64,000 nt of DNA, taken from an uncultured Pseudomonadota bacterium (lineage in GTDB: Bacteria > Myxococcota_A > UBA9160 > PR03). The position numbers and the translations under genes are program-made. The notes beneath the pieces are model-generated. The model was not told the origin of the DNA, did not search any database, and saw only the letters and a list, made by a program, of their open reading frames with translations. This document shows positions 17,730 to 26,502 of this stretch, in pieces (within the stretch, counting starts at the first letter, position 1; the number at the start of each line of letters is the position of its first letter). The stretch spans positions 110,139-174,138 of the forward strand of contig CAADGG010000102.1 in the NCBI GenBank assembly GCA_900696485.1, in the 5' to 3' direction.

Positions 17730-18341
17730 CGCGAACAGCCCGATCGTGATCCATTCGAGGTAGCGGTCGAGGAAGCTGCGGATCGTCGGCCCGAACACGT
17801 AGATCGCCGCCGCGACCAGGAAGAAGCGACCCGAGCGGCCGATCGCGGACGCGACGACGAGCGTTCCGAGCGGCACGCCGAAGACACCCGAGGCGATCGT
17901 GAAGACCTTGAAGGGGATCGGCGTGAAGGCCGCCGTGACGATCGCCAGGAACGCACCGCTCAGATAGAGACCCCGGACGTGGGTGAAGGCCTCGCGCGTG
18001 AAGCCCGGGATCGAGAAGACGAGGTCTTCGACGGCGTGCCAGAGGAACGTGCCGATCGTCCAGCCGAGAATCCCCCCTAGCACCGATGCCGTGGCGCTCA
18101 CGCCGGCGTAGTAGAACGAACGCTTCGGCTTGCCGACCGAGAGGGCGATCTGCAGCACGTCTGGCGGGATCGGGAAGAAGCTCGACTCGGCAAAGCTGAT
18201 CGCCGCGAGCGCCGGCGTGCCGTACGGGGTATCGGCCCAGTGCAGCACCCAGAGATACAGCCGCTTGAAGGCGTTCGGTCGTCGGCCGACGACCGCGGTG
18301 ACGGAAACGGCGGCGGCGGGACGGGCGTCGACGTCGGTCAT
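17688..18341 (-). CDS. YqaA/DedA-type (SNARE-associated) inner-membrane protein
   Basis: 217 residues with five or six hydrophobic stretches. FAESSFFPIPPDVLQIAL near residue 55 is the family signature, and FTPIPFKVFTIASGVFG is the second half of the internal repeat. Members are linked to envelope lipid transport and membrane potential maintenance, with no proven reaction for this branch. The ATG at 18341 (MTDVDARP) has an AGAAGGGG ribosome binding site; the frame is open 14 codons further. Convergent overlap with the LABN gene. Confidence 0.85.
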   Translation of the reverse strand: MTDVDARPAAAVSVTAVVGRRPNAFKRLYLWVLHWADTPYGTPALAAISFAESSFFPIPPDVLQIALSVGKPKRSFYYAGVSATASVLGGILGWTIGTFLWHAVEDLVFSIPGFTREAFTHVRGLYLSGAFLAIVTAAFTPIPFKVFTIASGVFGVPLGTLVVASAIGRSGRFFLVAAAIYVFGPTIRSFLDRYLEWITIGLFALLVAGFYAVRYLL

Positions 18342-18446
18342 ATCCCCTTCTCGTCTCGGGAAGCCTGAAACGATAGCCCGCATCCCGCCTTCGCCCGCGG
18401 TGCAGCCGTCTCGGCCGGCTCCCGCGCGTGTCAGCGCGTCAGCGCG

Positions 18447-19520
18447 TCAGCGGTTCGCGGCGCGGTCCCACAGATCGGTCAGCAGGTGCTTGTGGCGGGC
18501 GATATCCGAGCGTTTCGACTGCTCGAAGCCCGCCTCGCGCAGCTCCTCGGGAACCGGTTTGCGCACGAGGTCGGCGAGTTCTGCGACCTCGTCGTACAGG
18601 ATGCCCGCCTCGCCGAGGTACTCGCGAAGGTCGGGGCGGATGGCGCGCATGCAGACACCGACGCCGGCGGCCTGCGCTTCCGCGATCGCCATCGGCCAGC
18701 CGACGGTGCCGATCTGGGGCGATGCGGTGTAGACGAGCCAGCGGTGACGCTTGTACGCCGCGGGCATCGCTTCCGGCTCGACCGGTGCGACGATCTCCAT
18801 GGGTTGCCCCGCCCGCGCGTTGGCCGCCGTGATCTCGGCGATGGAGTAGCCCATGCCGTAGAGCCGATAGGCGGGGCCGGGGGCCAGTTGCGCGAGCCGG
18901 AGGAAATCGGTCATCTGCTTCTTCGGAAGCGCGGCGCCGATGCCCATGATGTCCTCCCCGTTGGGCGAACGGTCGTCGAAGCGAGCGTGATCGATCACCG
19001 GCCAGCAGTCGATCAGCTTGTCGGGCCGGACGCCGGCGGCTTCCAGCAGCGGACGGGCGAACGGGAAGACCAGCGCGCCGAGGCAGTACTCGTCGTTGAG
19101 CCAGGCGACGGCGCGCCGGATCGAGCCGTCCTTGCGCAGGCGAGCCCGCCCGTCGGCGCTGAGCCGATGGGCGAGTCGCGCGCCGCGGCCGCGCGGGCGG
19201 AGGGCCAGAGAATCGAAGGAGTGCGCCCGTACGGTGAACGGGATCTCCAGCTCCCGTGCCAGCGGCCCGACCCGTTCGAGCTGGTTCAGGAAATGGATGT
19301 GCATCGCGGCGGGCGCGAAGGCCTCGATCCGCTCCCGGATGGCGCTCGCCTCCGTGAGGATTCGATACGGGGCGTGGTGGGTGTAGGCGAAATTGGCCGG
19401 TTTGCGGCAGGTGATCTCGATCTCGTAGTCGTCCCGGACGGCTTCGAGCTCGGTCTTGATATAGGTCTGTGAGATCTGGGGGTAACTCCGGAGCAGGTAG
19501 GCGATCCGCGGTTTCGCCAT
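18447..19520 (-). CDS. Glycosyltransferase, GT-B fold (family-4-like)
   Basis: 357 residues, cytoplasmic. MAKPRIAYLLRSYPQISQTYIKTE is split here for brevity: it opens IAYLLRSYPQ, typical of GT-B glycosyltransferases. Later IHFLNQLERVGPLARELEIPFTVRAH marks the acceptor domain, and GTVGWPMAIAEAQAAGVGV with LREYLGEAGILYD marks the nucleotide-sugar domain (E-x7-E-like). The sugar and acceptor cannot be told. It sits 16 bp downstream of the SLC13 permease on the same strand, with no clear link to the pigment locus. Confidence 0.78.
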   Translation of the reverse strand: MAKPRIAYLLRSYPQISQTYIKTELEAVRDDYEIEITCRKPANFAYTHHAPYRILTEASAIRERIEAFAPAAMHIHFLNQLERVGPLARELEIPFTVRAHSFDSLALRPRGRGARLAHRLSADGRARLRKDGSIRRAVAWLNDEYCLGALVFPFARPLLEAAGVRPDKLIDCWPVIDHARFDDRSPNGEDIMGIGAALPKKQMTDFLRLAQLAPGPAYRLYGMGYSIAEITAANARAGQPMEIVAPVEPEAMPAAYKRHRWLVYTASPQIGTVGWPMAIAEAQAAGVGVCMRAIRPDLREYLGEAGILYDEVAELADLVRKPVPEELREAGFEQSKRSDIARHKHLLTDLWDRAANR

Positions 19521-19536
19521 CGGTGGGTCCCTTGCC

Positions 19537-21297
19537 TCAGGCCGTCAGCACGACGGTCAGGATCGAGGCCACGGTGAGCGGCATTCCGAGCCGCCAGTAG
19601 TCCCCGAACCGATAGCCGGCCGGGCCGTAGACCATCGTGTTGGTCTGGTAACCGATCGGTGTCAGGAACGAGAGTGAGGCCGAGACGGCGATCGCGATCG
19701 CGAAGGTCCGCGGGTCGGCGCCGATCTGGTTCGCCGTCGCCATCGCGATCGGGAACATCAGGGCCGCGGCCGCATTGTTGGAGATGAACTCGGTCAGGAC
19801 CACCGTCGCCAGTACGATGCCGAGCAGGACCCAGCGCCAACCGAGCCCGTCGAAGGTCCCGACGATCGAGGTGCCGAGGAAGCCGGCCAGTCCGGAACTC
19901 TCGATCGCGGCCCCGAGACCGAAGGCGGCCGCGATGACGATCAGCACTTCGATCTCGACCGCGTCGCGAGCGGCCTGCGCGCTGATCGTTCGCGTCGCCA
20001 CCAACACGACGGCGGCGATCAGCGCGGCGTGGAGGATCGGCAACAGCCCGCTGCCGGCGACCAGCACGACGCTGGCGACCGTCAGCGCGACGAAGATCGC
20101 CTTCGGCGAGAGCGCCGCGGTCGCATCCTCCTCCCCGTCGAGCGCCTGCACGACGATGAAGTCCGGCCGGTCGCGCCAGCGCTCCCGGAAGCTCGGGTCG
20201 GCGAGCAGCAGCAGCGTATCGCCGAGGCGCAGCTTGACTTCCCCGAGCTTCGCCACGACCGGCTGGCCCTCGCGATGGATCCCGACGATTGCCGCGTCGT
20301 AGCGCGCGCGGAAGCCGATCTCCTTCGGCGTGCGCCCGAGCAGCGGCGAGCTCGCGCCGATGACGGCTTCGACCAGCCGATGGCCGGGCTCGTCGATCTG
20401 CTGCAAGTGCGGGCTCTCGGCCGAGTCGAGTCCCACCAGGTTGCGCAGGTCCGCCACGCGCCGCGCTTCGCCGACGAAGAGCAGATGGTCGCCGCCGTGC
20501 AGCAGCGTGGTCGGGGCGACCGGCGCGATCGGCTCGCCGGCGCGCTCGAGTTCCACGAGGAAGACGCCCTCCAGATGGCGGAGACCGGCGGCTTCCACGC
20601 TGCGGCCGGCCATGGCGCCGTCCGGCTCGACGATCATCCGCACGACGAAATCCCGCCCGGCTGCGGCGAGCGCGCGCCGAGGGGATTGCCGTTCGCGCAG
20701 GACCACCGGCGCCAGGACCGCCACCAGCACGATTCCCACGAGCGCCATCGGCAGCCCGACATGGCTGATTTCGAACAGCCCGAACGGCTCGGCGCCGCTC
20801 TGTTGCAAGAGGCCGGACACGACCAGATTGGTGGAGGTGCCGATCGTCGTTGCGACGCCACCGAGGATCACGGAGAAGGACAAGGGCATCAGGAAGCGCG
20901 AAGAGGGGACCCCGCGTGACTCCGACCACTCGGTCACCGGCGCGATCAGCATCGCGACGATGGGCGTGTTGTTGAGGACCGCCGAGGCGGCGGCCGACGG
21001 CAGACAGAGGCGCAGCAGGCTGATCCGCTGCCCACCGTCGCCACTGAGAGCGGCGCGGACCAGCGGGCGCAACGCGCCGGTGTCCTCGACGGCTCGCGCC
21101 AGCACGTAGAGCGCAGCGACGGTGATCGGCGCCGGGTTGGCGAAGCCGGCAAAGGCCTGACGTTCGTCGATGACGCCGGCGATCATCAGCACGACGACGG
21201 CGCTGACGATCGCGGCGGCCGGGTGCGCCAGACCCCGAACCATCGCGATGAACATGGCGGTGAGGACCGCGAGCGTGAGCACAGCCTGCCAGCCCAT
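19537..21297 (-). CDS. SLC13-family permease with two TrkA-C domains
   Basis: 586 residues. Two clusters of hydrophobic helices flank a soluble middle (about residues 205-375) with two TrkA-C/RCK_C modules, as in many bacterial SLC13/DASS anion carriers. Family strings include LNNTPIVAMLIAPV in the first half and FISNNAAAALMFPIAMAT in the second. Expected role is Na+-coupled uptake of a dicarboxylate, sulfate or related anion, with the RCK domains sensing a ligand; the substrate is unknown. It lies 16 bp upstream of the glycosyltransferase. Confidence 0.9.
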   Translation of the reverse strand: MGWQAVLTLAVLTAMFIAMVRGLAHPAAAIVSAVVVLMIAGVIDERQAFAGFANPAPITVAALYVLARAVEDTGALRPLVRAALSGDGGQRISLLRLCLPSAAASAVLNNTPIVAMLIAPVTEWSESRGVPSSRFLMPLSFSVILGGVATTIGTSTNLVVSGLLQQSGAEPFGLFEISHVGLPMALVGIVLVAVLAPVVLRERQSPRRALAAAGRDFVVRMIVEPDGAMAGRSVEAAGLRHLEGVFLVELERAGEPIAPVAPTTLLHGGDHLLFVGEARRVADLRNLVGLDSAESPHLQQIDEPGHRLVEAVIGASSPLLGRTPKEIGFRARYDAAIVGIHREGQPVVAKLGEVKLRLGDTLLLLADPSFRERWRDRPDFIVVQALDGEEDATAALSPKAIFVALTVASVVLVAGSGLLPILHAALIAAVVLVATRTISAQAARDAVEIEVLIVIAAAFGLGAAIESSGLAGFLGTSIVGTFDGLGWRWVLLGIVLATVVLTEFISNNAAAALMFPIAMATANQIGADPRTFAIAIAVSASLSFLTPIGYQTNTMVYGPAGYRFGDYWRLGMPLTVASILTVVLTA

Positions 21298-21375
21298 GAG
21301 CGGCGCAACGTAGCGCAGGAGCCGCTGCGGAGAGGCCGGCTGCGTTCCGGGGCGAACGACCGGCGCAGCCGGCGG

Positions 21376-22203
21376 TCAGAGGATCTCGCCGCTCGGCGTG
21401 AACGCCGCCTCCAGCCGAGCGGCTCGCCGGCGCAGGAACTCGCGCTGCTCGGGGTGCGTGAGGATGTAGGGCTCATCGCGCTCGATGGCTCGGACGACGC
21501 GTCGGGCGACCTCTTCGGGCGTGACGACGCCGCCCTTCATGGCGCCGGCTGGCGGCTGCGAGACGGGAGCGGCCGCGGGGATCTCCTTGCCACGAACCCG
21601 CAGTGAATTCTCGACGATGCCCGTCTCCACGATCATCGGACACAGCACCGAGACGCCGATGCCGTGCGGCGCGAGTTCTCGCCGCAGCGATTCCGACAGG
21701 CCGACGACGGCGAACTTCGATGCGCAATAGATCCCGAGCCACTGCATGCCGACGAGGCCCGCCATCGACGCGGTGTTGAGGATGTGGCCGCCCCGGCCCT
21801 GCGTCACGAGGCGCGGCGCGAAGGCTTCGATGCCGTGGACGACGCCCCAGAAGTTGATGTCCATGGTGAGCCGCCAGTCCTCGGCGGTCGCCTCGAGCAG
21901 CGGACCGGCCAGTGCGATCCCCGCGTTGTTGCAGACCAGATGCGCAGCGCCGAAACGCGCCCACACGGCGTCGGCCAGGGCCGCGACGCTGGTTCGCTGC
22001 GTCACGTCGGTGCGGACGCACAGCACTTCGCTTCCGCGCGCTTCCAGGCGGCCGGCCCGATGGCGCATTGCGGCTTCGTCGACGTCGGCCAGCACGATCT
22101 TCGCGCCGCGGGCGGCGAAGGCCTCGGCGAGCGCAAAGCCGATGCCGCCGGCGCCCCCGGTGATGACGGCGACGCGATCGTGGAACGGATCGGGAGCGTT
22201 CAT
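21376..22203 (-). CDS. Short-chain dehydrogenase/reductase (SDR)
   Basis: 275 residues, classical SDR. The NAD(P)-binding motif TGGAGGIG (Thr15-Gly22), LVCNNAG near 90, and the catalytic Tyr-x3-Lys in IYCASK with Ser in NTASMAG. Asp in LADVDEA after beta 2 suggests NAD rather than NADP. The C-terminal 50 residues resemble SDRs acting on alcohols or acyl compounds in catabolic clusters. It follows the desaturase and PaaX genes on the same strand, 75 bp apart, so membership in that operon is likely; the substrate is unknown. Confidence 0.9.
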   Translation of the reverse strand: MNAPDPFHDRVAVITGGAGGIGFALAEAFAARGAKIVLADVDEAAMRHRAGRLEARGSEVLCVRTDVTQRTSVAALADAVWARFGAAHLVCNNAGIALAGPLLEATAEDWRLTMDINFWGVVHGIEAFAPRLVTQGRGGHILNTASMAGLVGMQWLGIYCASKFAVVGLSESLRRELAPHGIGVSVLCPMIVETGIVENSLRVRGKEIPAAAPVSQPPAGAMKGGVVTPEEVARRVVRAIERDEPYILTHPEQREFLRRRAARLEAAFTPSGEIL

Positions 22204-22278
22204 GGCGCGGTTCTCCTCCGCCGGACCGGCGGAACAGATTGGGTCCCGGACGGATCCCGGACTGCCTGTACGAAACCC

Positions 22279-23352
22279 TCAGGCCGGCGGAGGGCGCGGC
22301 ACGGTGGTCGCCGTCGTGCCGGCGCCGGCCCCCGCACCGCTGGCCCCGGAAGCCACGGCATCCCGCGAGGCCGCGCGCGCCAGCACGGCACGGTAGCCGC
22401 GGGTCACGAGGGCCTCGTCGAGCAGGCCCCGCGCGACCAACTGCTCGTGCATCGCCGGCAGCCGGTAGTGAGGAACCGTCATCAGCAGGTGGTGTTCGAG
22501 GTGGTAGTTGACGCGGTTCGGCGCCAGCAGGAGCCGCTCCCACCAGCTCGCCAGCGTCGTGCGCGTGTGGCGCAACGGATCGGCCGGGTCCGGCACCATG
22601 GCGTGTTCGGCGATGGCGCGGATGCGCGTGGCGAGCGTGTAGGTCGTCAGCCACGCGCCAACCCAGAGGAGGTACAACCAGGGATGGCCGGAGGCAGTGA
22701 GCACAGCGAGCAGGGCTGCATTCGTGACGAGGACGCCGACGAAGGCGCACCGCCCGTCTGCGTCGCCCGCGCGCCAACGGGAGATCGATCGCCGCCAGGC
22801 CGCGCGGGCGAACTTCATGCCCGTCCTGCCGGACAGGTCGCGTCCGACCTTGCGCTTCAGGCTGGCCCGCGTGATCGGGAACGGCAACACCAGACCTAGA
22901 TCCGGATCCGCGGCGGTCCAGGTCTTCGCGTGGTGCTGCAGGTGATAGGGACGATAGGCGTACAGATCCGCCCAGACCGGATACGCACACAGCCAGCGAC
23001 CCACCCAGTCGTTCCAGCGCTTGTCGGCGAGCAGCGTCCGGTGCGAGGCCTCGTGCATCAGGACCGCACAGCCGAGCTGGCGAGCACCGATCACGAACAG
23101 CGCCAGCAGCATGGTGAGCGGATTCGGCCAGGTCGCCACCAGCGCGAAGGCGGCCGCGATCAGCCCCCAGTTGATCACGATCGAGAGCCAGCCGCGCACG
23201 CTCGAGACACGCAGCAGCTCCTGGATCTCGGCGCGTGTGAAGCGTGCGTGCCAGGCAGCATTGGTACCGGCATCCGCGTCGAGATCCGGCCGGGGATCGC
23301 TCGGCGCCGACGCCGGCCGGGCCGTCGAGTCCGTCGGCTCGGCGGGGGTCAC
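22279..23352 (-). CDS. Membrane fatty acid desaturase
   Basis: 357 residues. The three His boxes of membrane diiron desaturases are visible: HEASH, HLQHH and HLEHH, with hydrophobic segments before and between them. It likely inserts a double bond in an acyl chain; regiospecificity is unknown. The GTG start at 23352 overlaps the upstream PaaX-family gene by four bases (GTGA). The C-terminal tail is Ala/Gly-rich. A hydroxylase or ketolase of the same superfamily cannot be excluded. Confidence 0.88.
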   Translation of the reverse strand: MTPAEPTDSTARPASAPSDPRPDLDADAGTNAAWHARFTRAEIQELLRVSSVRGWLSIVINWGLIAAAFALVATWPNPLTMLLALFVIGARQLGCAVLMHEASHRTLLADKRWNDWVGRWLCAYPVWADLYAYRPYHLQHHAKTWTAADPDLGLVLPFPITRASLKRKVGRDLSGRTGMKFARAAWRRSISRWRAGDADGRCAFVGVLVTNAALLAVLTASGHPWLYLLWVGAWLTTYTLATRIRAIAEHAMVPDPADPLRHTRTTLASWWERLLLAPNRVNYHLEHHLLMTVPHYRLPAMHEQLVARGLLDEALVTRGYRAVLARAASRDAVASGASGAGAGAGTTATTVPRPPPA

Positions 23353-24203
23353 GAGAAGTCTCCCCAGGCATGGGCGCGTGTATCCGTCGGGGCGCTTCGG
23401 TGCCGGATCCCGTGGCGCGAGAGGAACGGAGCCCAGCAGTCGCGCCCCACCGCGTCGTAGCGACCCATGGCTGCGAGCAGGGCTGCCCGTTCGCCCGCTG
23501 GCACGATCGGCTCGGGAAGCAGCGGGTCGAGGGTCAGCCGTCGGAGCACCGCCCCTCCGGTCCGGAACGATTCGACCAGCGCCGCCGTCTCGGGCAACGT
23601 GGCGATGCGGCGGGCGCTGGCATCCAGCTCCCGACACATCTTGCGGTAGCCATCGACGAGGCCGTCGGCATCCCAGAGTGCGCGGGCACGGGCGTCGGTC
23701 AGCGGGTCGAGGCCGCGCAACTCACCGACGATCGAGCCCGGCGCGAGTTCGAGTCGGGTCAGTTCCGTGCGCGCGGCGTCGACGCCGCCGGTGAGATTGT
23801 CGGGCCGCAGCGCGACGCCGCGCGTCAGCTCGCGGAACCCGAACAGCCGGAGCGCGCGGACATGGCGGCGCTGCGCCGGGCGGCTGCCCGTGCGACTGGG
23901 CGCGAGGACCATCAGCCATGCGCCCGACCACGGACGGATGCGCTCCTCGAGCCGGCGCCACGAGGCCACCCGCTCGGCGACCGCGCGCGCGCGCTCCCCG
24001 AGCCGGTAGGCCCCGCGCTCGTCGCGTTCCAGCAAGCCCTCGACGAGACCGCGCGTGAGGGCGACGCGCAGGCTGTTCTCGGTGATGCCGAACAGCGAGC
24101 CGGCTTCCAGCAGCGCGCGGACCGGCATCGATCCCTTGCGGAGGGTCGAGAGCAGATCCAGTAGCAGGCTCTTCGCGGTGGGGGACGAGGTCGCCGCCGG
24201 CAT
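23349..24203 (-). CDS. PaaX-family transcriptional regulator
   Basis: 284 residues. An N-terminal winged-helix domain (TAKSLLLDLLSTLRKGS, then ITENSLRVALTRGLVEGLL) is followed by the PaaX central and C-terminal ligand domains with WSGAWLMVL and a C-terminal PEPIVPAGERAALLAAM. PaaX proteins repress phenylacetyl-CoA and related aryl/acyl-CoA genes and release on ligand binding. Here it heads a minus-strand operon with desaturase and SDR genes, so it probably autoregulates; a dyad in its upstream region is listed separately. Confidence 0.87.
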   Translation of the reverse strand: MPAATSSPTAKSLLLDLLSTLRKGSMPVRALLEAGSLFGITENSLRVALTRGLVEGLLERDERGAYRLGERARAVAERVASWRRLEERIRPWSGAWLMVLAPSRTGSRPAQRRHVRALRLFGFRELTRGVALRPDNLTGGVDAARTELTRLELAPGSIVGELRGLDPLTDARARALWDADGLVDGYRKMCRELDASARRIATLPETAALVESFRTGGAVLRRLTLDPLLPEPIVPAGERAALLAAMGRYDAVGRDCWAPFLSRHGIRHRSAPTDTRAHAWGDFS

Positions 24204-24217
24204 GCCGAGATATTACA

Positions 24218-24237
24218 CGACGAGATCAGATCCGTCG
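24218..24237. promoter_or_regulatory. Imperfect dyad upstream of the PaaX-family gene
   Basis: CGACGAGATCAGATCCGTCG is a near-palindrome (CGACG...CGTCG arms around two GATC), about 15 bp from the start codon. A TAATAT sequence lies between it and the ATG on the minus strand, so a bound repressor would cover the promoter. Candidate autoregulatory operator only. Confidence 0.35.
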
Positions 24238-24269
24238 AAGTACGTAAGACGTCCCCACCCGTCAAGAAC

Positions 24270-24355
24270 GTCAAGAAAGGGGTCGGGTTCGTTTCGTCAA
24301 CTTTTCCCCCGGCGGGGGGAAAAGTTGACGAAACGAACCCGACCCCTTTCTTGAC
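24270..24355. repeat. 41-bp perfect inverted repeat with 4-nt loop
   Basis: The left arm (24270-24310) and right arm (24315-24355) are exact reverse complements separated by GGCG. The arm begins GTCAAGAAAGGGGTCGGGTT. A partial direct copy of GTCAAGAA lies just before it (24261-24268). The element sits 11 bp beyond the stop of mlaA and between two minus-strand transcription units. It could end mlaA transcription, but 41 bp with no mismatch is far more than a terminator needs and suggests a mobile palindromic element or remnant. Confidence 0.9.
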
Positions 24356-24366
24356 GGGCGATGGGC

Positions 24367-25221
24367 TCAGCAGTCGTCCTGGGCCGCGAGTCCGGAGAGG
24401 GTGGCGGGTGCTGCGGTGGGGTCGCACGGGAGGGGGTAGGGGGCCGGACTCGCCTCCTCCTCGTAGAGCATGTAGAGATCGTCGAGGGGATCGTCGGCCT
24501 GCGTGACGAACTCCGTTCTCGTGCGCTGTTGGATGAAGGCATCGCGGACGAAGACGTAGTAGTCGAGGGCGGCCTCCTTCGAAGCTTCGATCGTGTCATC
24601 GGCTTCCGCCCGCCCGTTGATCGCGAACAGGAATCCGATCGGCGGGACGCTGACACCGACCCAGATCAAGGGGTTGAGGGCGATCGCCAACACGTCCCCC
24701 ACGGTGTCGCGCGGGGTCGAGGGCCCCATGACCGGGATCATGATGAAGGGTCCGGAGGGAATGCCCCAATGGGCGAACATCATGCCGAGATCATCCTCGA
24801 ACTTCTCGAGCCCCAGTCTCGTAGCCGGGTCGAAGAGGCCGCCGATCCCGACGGTCGAGTTGACCAGGAAGCGAGCGAGTTCGACATGGGCCTCGCGGAT
24901 CTCCGCCTGTCCCATCGCGCTGACGAAGCGTTGGGGGAACGTGAAGTTCCGATACACGTTGGTGATCGAGCGGCGCATCGCGGCCGGCGTGATGAACTTC
25001 CAGCCGCGCGCGACCGGTCGCAGGGCGTAGTCGTCGAACTTCCGGTTGACGCCGAAGACGGGACGATTCACGGATTCCAGGGGATCCTGGATCGCCGGGT
25101 GCGTCTCCGCGCCCTCGGGCGTCGACGCGCAGCCGATCGCGGACAGAACGACCGCGAGCCCGAGCAGACGAGAGAACTCCGCCCGCCTCGTGCCTCTCCT
25201 CCGCGACCCATTCGGCATCAT
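24367..25221 (-). CDS. mlaA: MlaA (VacJ)-family outer membrane lipoprotein
   Basis: Outer-membrane member of the Mla pathway that removes phospholipids from the outer leaflet. The 284-residue precursor has a signal peptide with lipobox LSAIGC (Cys near 31), then the family strings DPLESVNRPVFGVNRK, RFLVNSTVGIGGLFDPA, GPFIMIPVMGPST and RDTVGDVLA. The C-terminal 50 residues are acidic and not conserved-looking. It lies 3 bp downstream of a TauE/SafE gene on the same strand. No other mla genes are in the window. Confidence 0.92.
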   Translation of the reverse strand: MMPNGSRRRGTRRAEFSRLLGLAVVLSAIGCASTPEGAETHPAIQDPLESVNRPVFGVNRKFDDYALRPVARGWKFITPAAMRRSITNVYRNFTFPQRFVSAMGQAEIREAHVELARFLVNSTVGIGGLFDPATRLGLEKFEDDLGMMFAHWGIPSGPFIMIPVMGPSTPRDTVGDVLAIALNPLIWVGVSVPPIGFLFAINGRAEADDTIEASKEAALDYYVFVRDAFIQQRTRTEFVTQADDPLDDLYMLYEEEASPAPYPLPCDPTAAPATLSGLAAQDDC

Positions 25222-25224
25222 CGA

Positions 25225-26280
25225 TCACCCCTCGAGGACTCCCAGCTGCTCCTCCCCGGGATCCGGGCGCAAACGGCGCCCGTAGGCGTAGAGCAGGTGG
25301 AACAACACGTTGAGGCCGACCACGGCCATCGCCGTCAGGAAGAGGATCGGCGCCGTCGCTCCGACTCTTGAGAGCGTCCAGACGAGTTGCAGGATACAGA
25401 GCGCGGAAACGAACAAGAGGGTGGGACCGCGCCGGATCCGCGTCATGACCCAGGCGCCGAGCGGCGCGCCGAGCAGCACGATCGGCGAGGCGGCCATCCA
25501 GTTGCTGAAGACCTCGGCCTCGACGCCGCCGTCGGCGAAGGTGAGCAGCGCTCCGACCATGGAGTTCCACGACATCAGGATCACGCTGGTCGCGATCGCC
25601 GGGCGCAGGTCGGCGCGATAGACGAGTACCAGCAGCGTATAGACCACCATGTCCACGCCGACCCCCGTAAGGCCCGATGCCAAGCCTCCGATGAGACCGC
25701 CGGCGACGCCCAGCAGCATGTCGGGTCGCGGCCCGAGCGTCGGGGCGTGATGGTGCGCCAGAAGCTGTCGGAGCTTCACGAGCGTCACGAGGCCGAAGCC
25801 TCCCCAGATGCCGGCGAAGGTCAGCTTCACGGCCACGTCGGAGACGAGCGGGAACAGCCAATAGTGGGTCGCGACGAGGGAGAGCGCCGAAGCCCCGGCG
25901 GCCCACGGCAAGACGCCCCACGCGACGGTCCGGCGCGAGCACAGGATGTAGATCGACGCGCTGGTCATCCCGATCGACTGGATCAGGAAGCTGAACTGCC
26001 GCCCGAAGTCGGCGGGCTGGTCGAAGAACAGGACGAGGACCGGGAATCCGATCGTCCCGCCCCCCATCGGCGTCGAGCCGGCGACGTACGACCCGAGCGC
26101 CATGGCGATCGAGATCGGCCAGTGTGCCGCGACGCGCGCGCCCCAGTCGTTGGCGGTCACCAGGGCCGCCCAGATGCACAGGAACGAGCCGGCCCATACG
26201 AGCCACGGGAGCCACTGCCCCCGGCGCGCCCGCGGAGAGGTAGAGACCTTGAGGTCGAAGCGGGACGAATCGGCGCTCAT
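25225..26280 (-). CDS. TauE/SafE-family membrane transporter
   Basis: 351 residues with about eight hydrophobic helices. The family pattern GTIGFPVLVLFFDQPADFGRQF and GGLIGGLASGLTGVGVDM (a repeated Gly-rich helix motif) are visible. The family exports sulfite, organosulfonates or other anions; the substrate here is unknown. The first 30 residues are basic and cytoplasmic. It is 3 bp upstream of mlaA, which suggests one transcript, and divergent from the acyltransferase that starts the pigment locus. Confidence 0.85.
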   Translation of the reverse strand: MSADSSRFDLKVSTSPRARRGQWLPWLVWAGSFLCIWAALVTANDWGARVAAHWPISIAMALGSYVAGSTPMGGGTIGFPVLVLFFDQPADFGRQFSFLIQSIGMTSASIYILCSRRTVAWGVLPWAAGASALSLVATHYWLFPLVSDVAVKLTFAGIWGGFGLVTLVKLRQLLAHHHAPTLGPRPDMLLGVAGGLIGGLASGLTGVGVDMVVYTLLVLVYRADLRPAIATSVILMSWNSMVGALLTFADGGVEAEVFSNWMAASPIVLLGAPLGAWVMTRIRRGPTLLFVSALCILQLVWTLSRVGATAPILFLTAMAVVGLNVLFHLLYAYGRRLRPDPGEEQLGVLEG

Positions 26281-26502
26281 CGCGGGGCCTTCCGGGTGGC
26301 GAGCGCGGGTAGTGATAGCTGGCTTCTCTCCGCACGGCAGCCTCGTTTTCCCCGCCGGCACGGGCATGAGGAGACGCGGCGCCCGCCTCGCCCGGTGCGT
26401 TTCGGTCCGAGTCCCAGCGCGACGCGTCCGGCGGCTTTGCGGTTCCGTCCGGCGGCCGATAATTTCCGCACCCGAGGGCATGCCGGTGGGCTTTCGCCAT
26501 TG

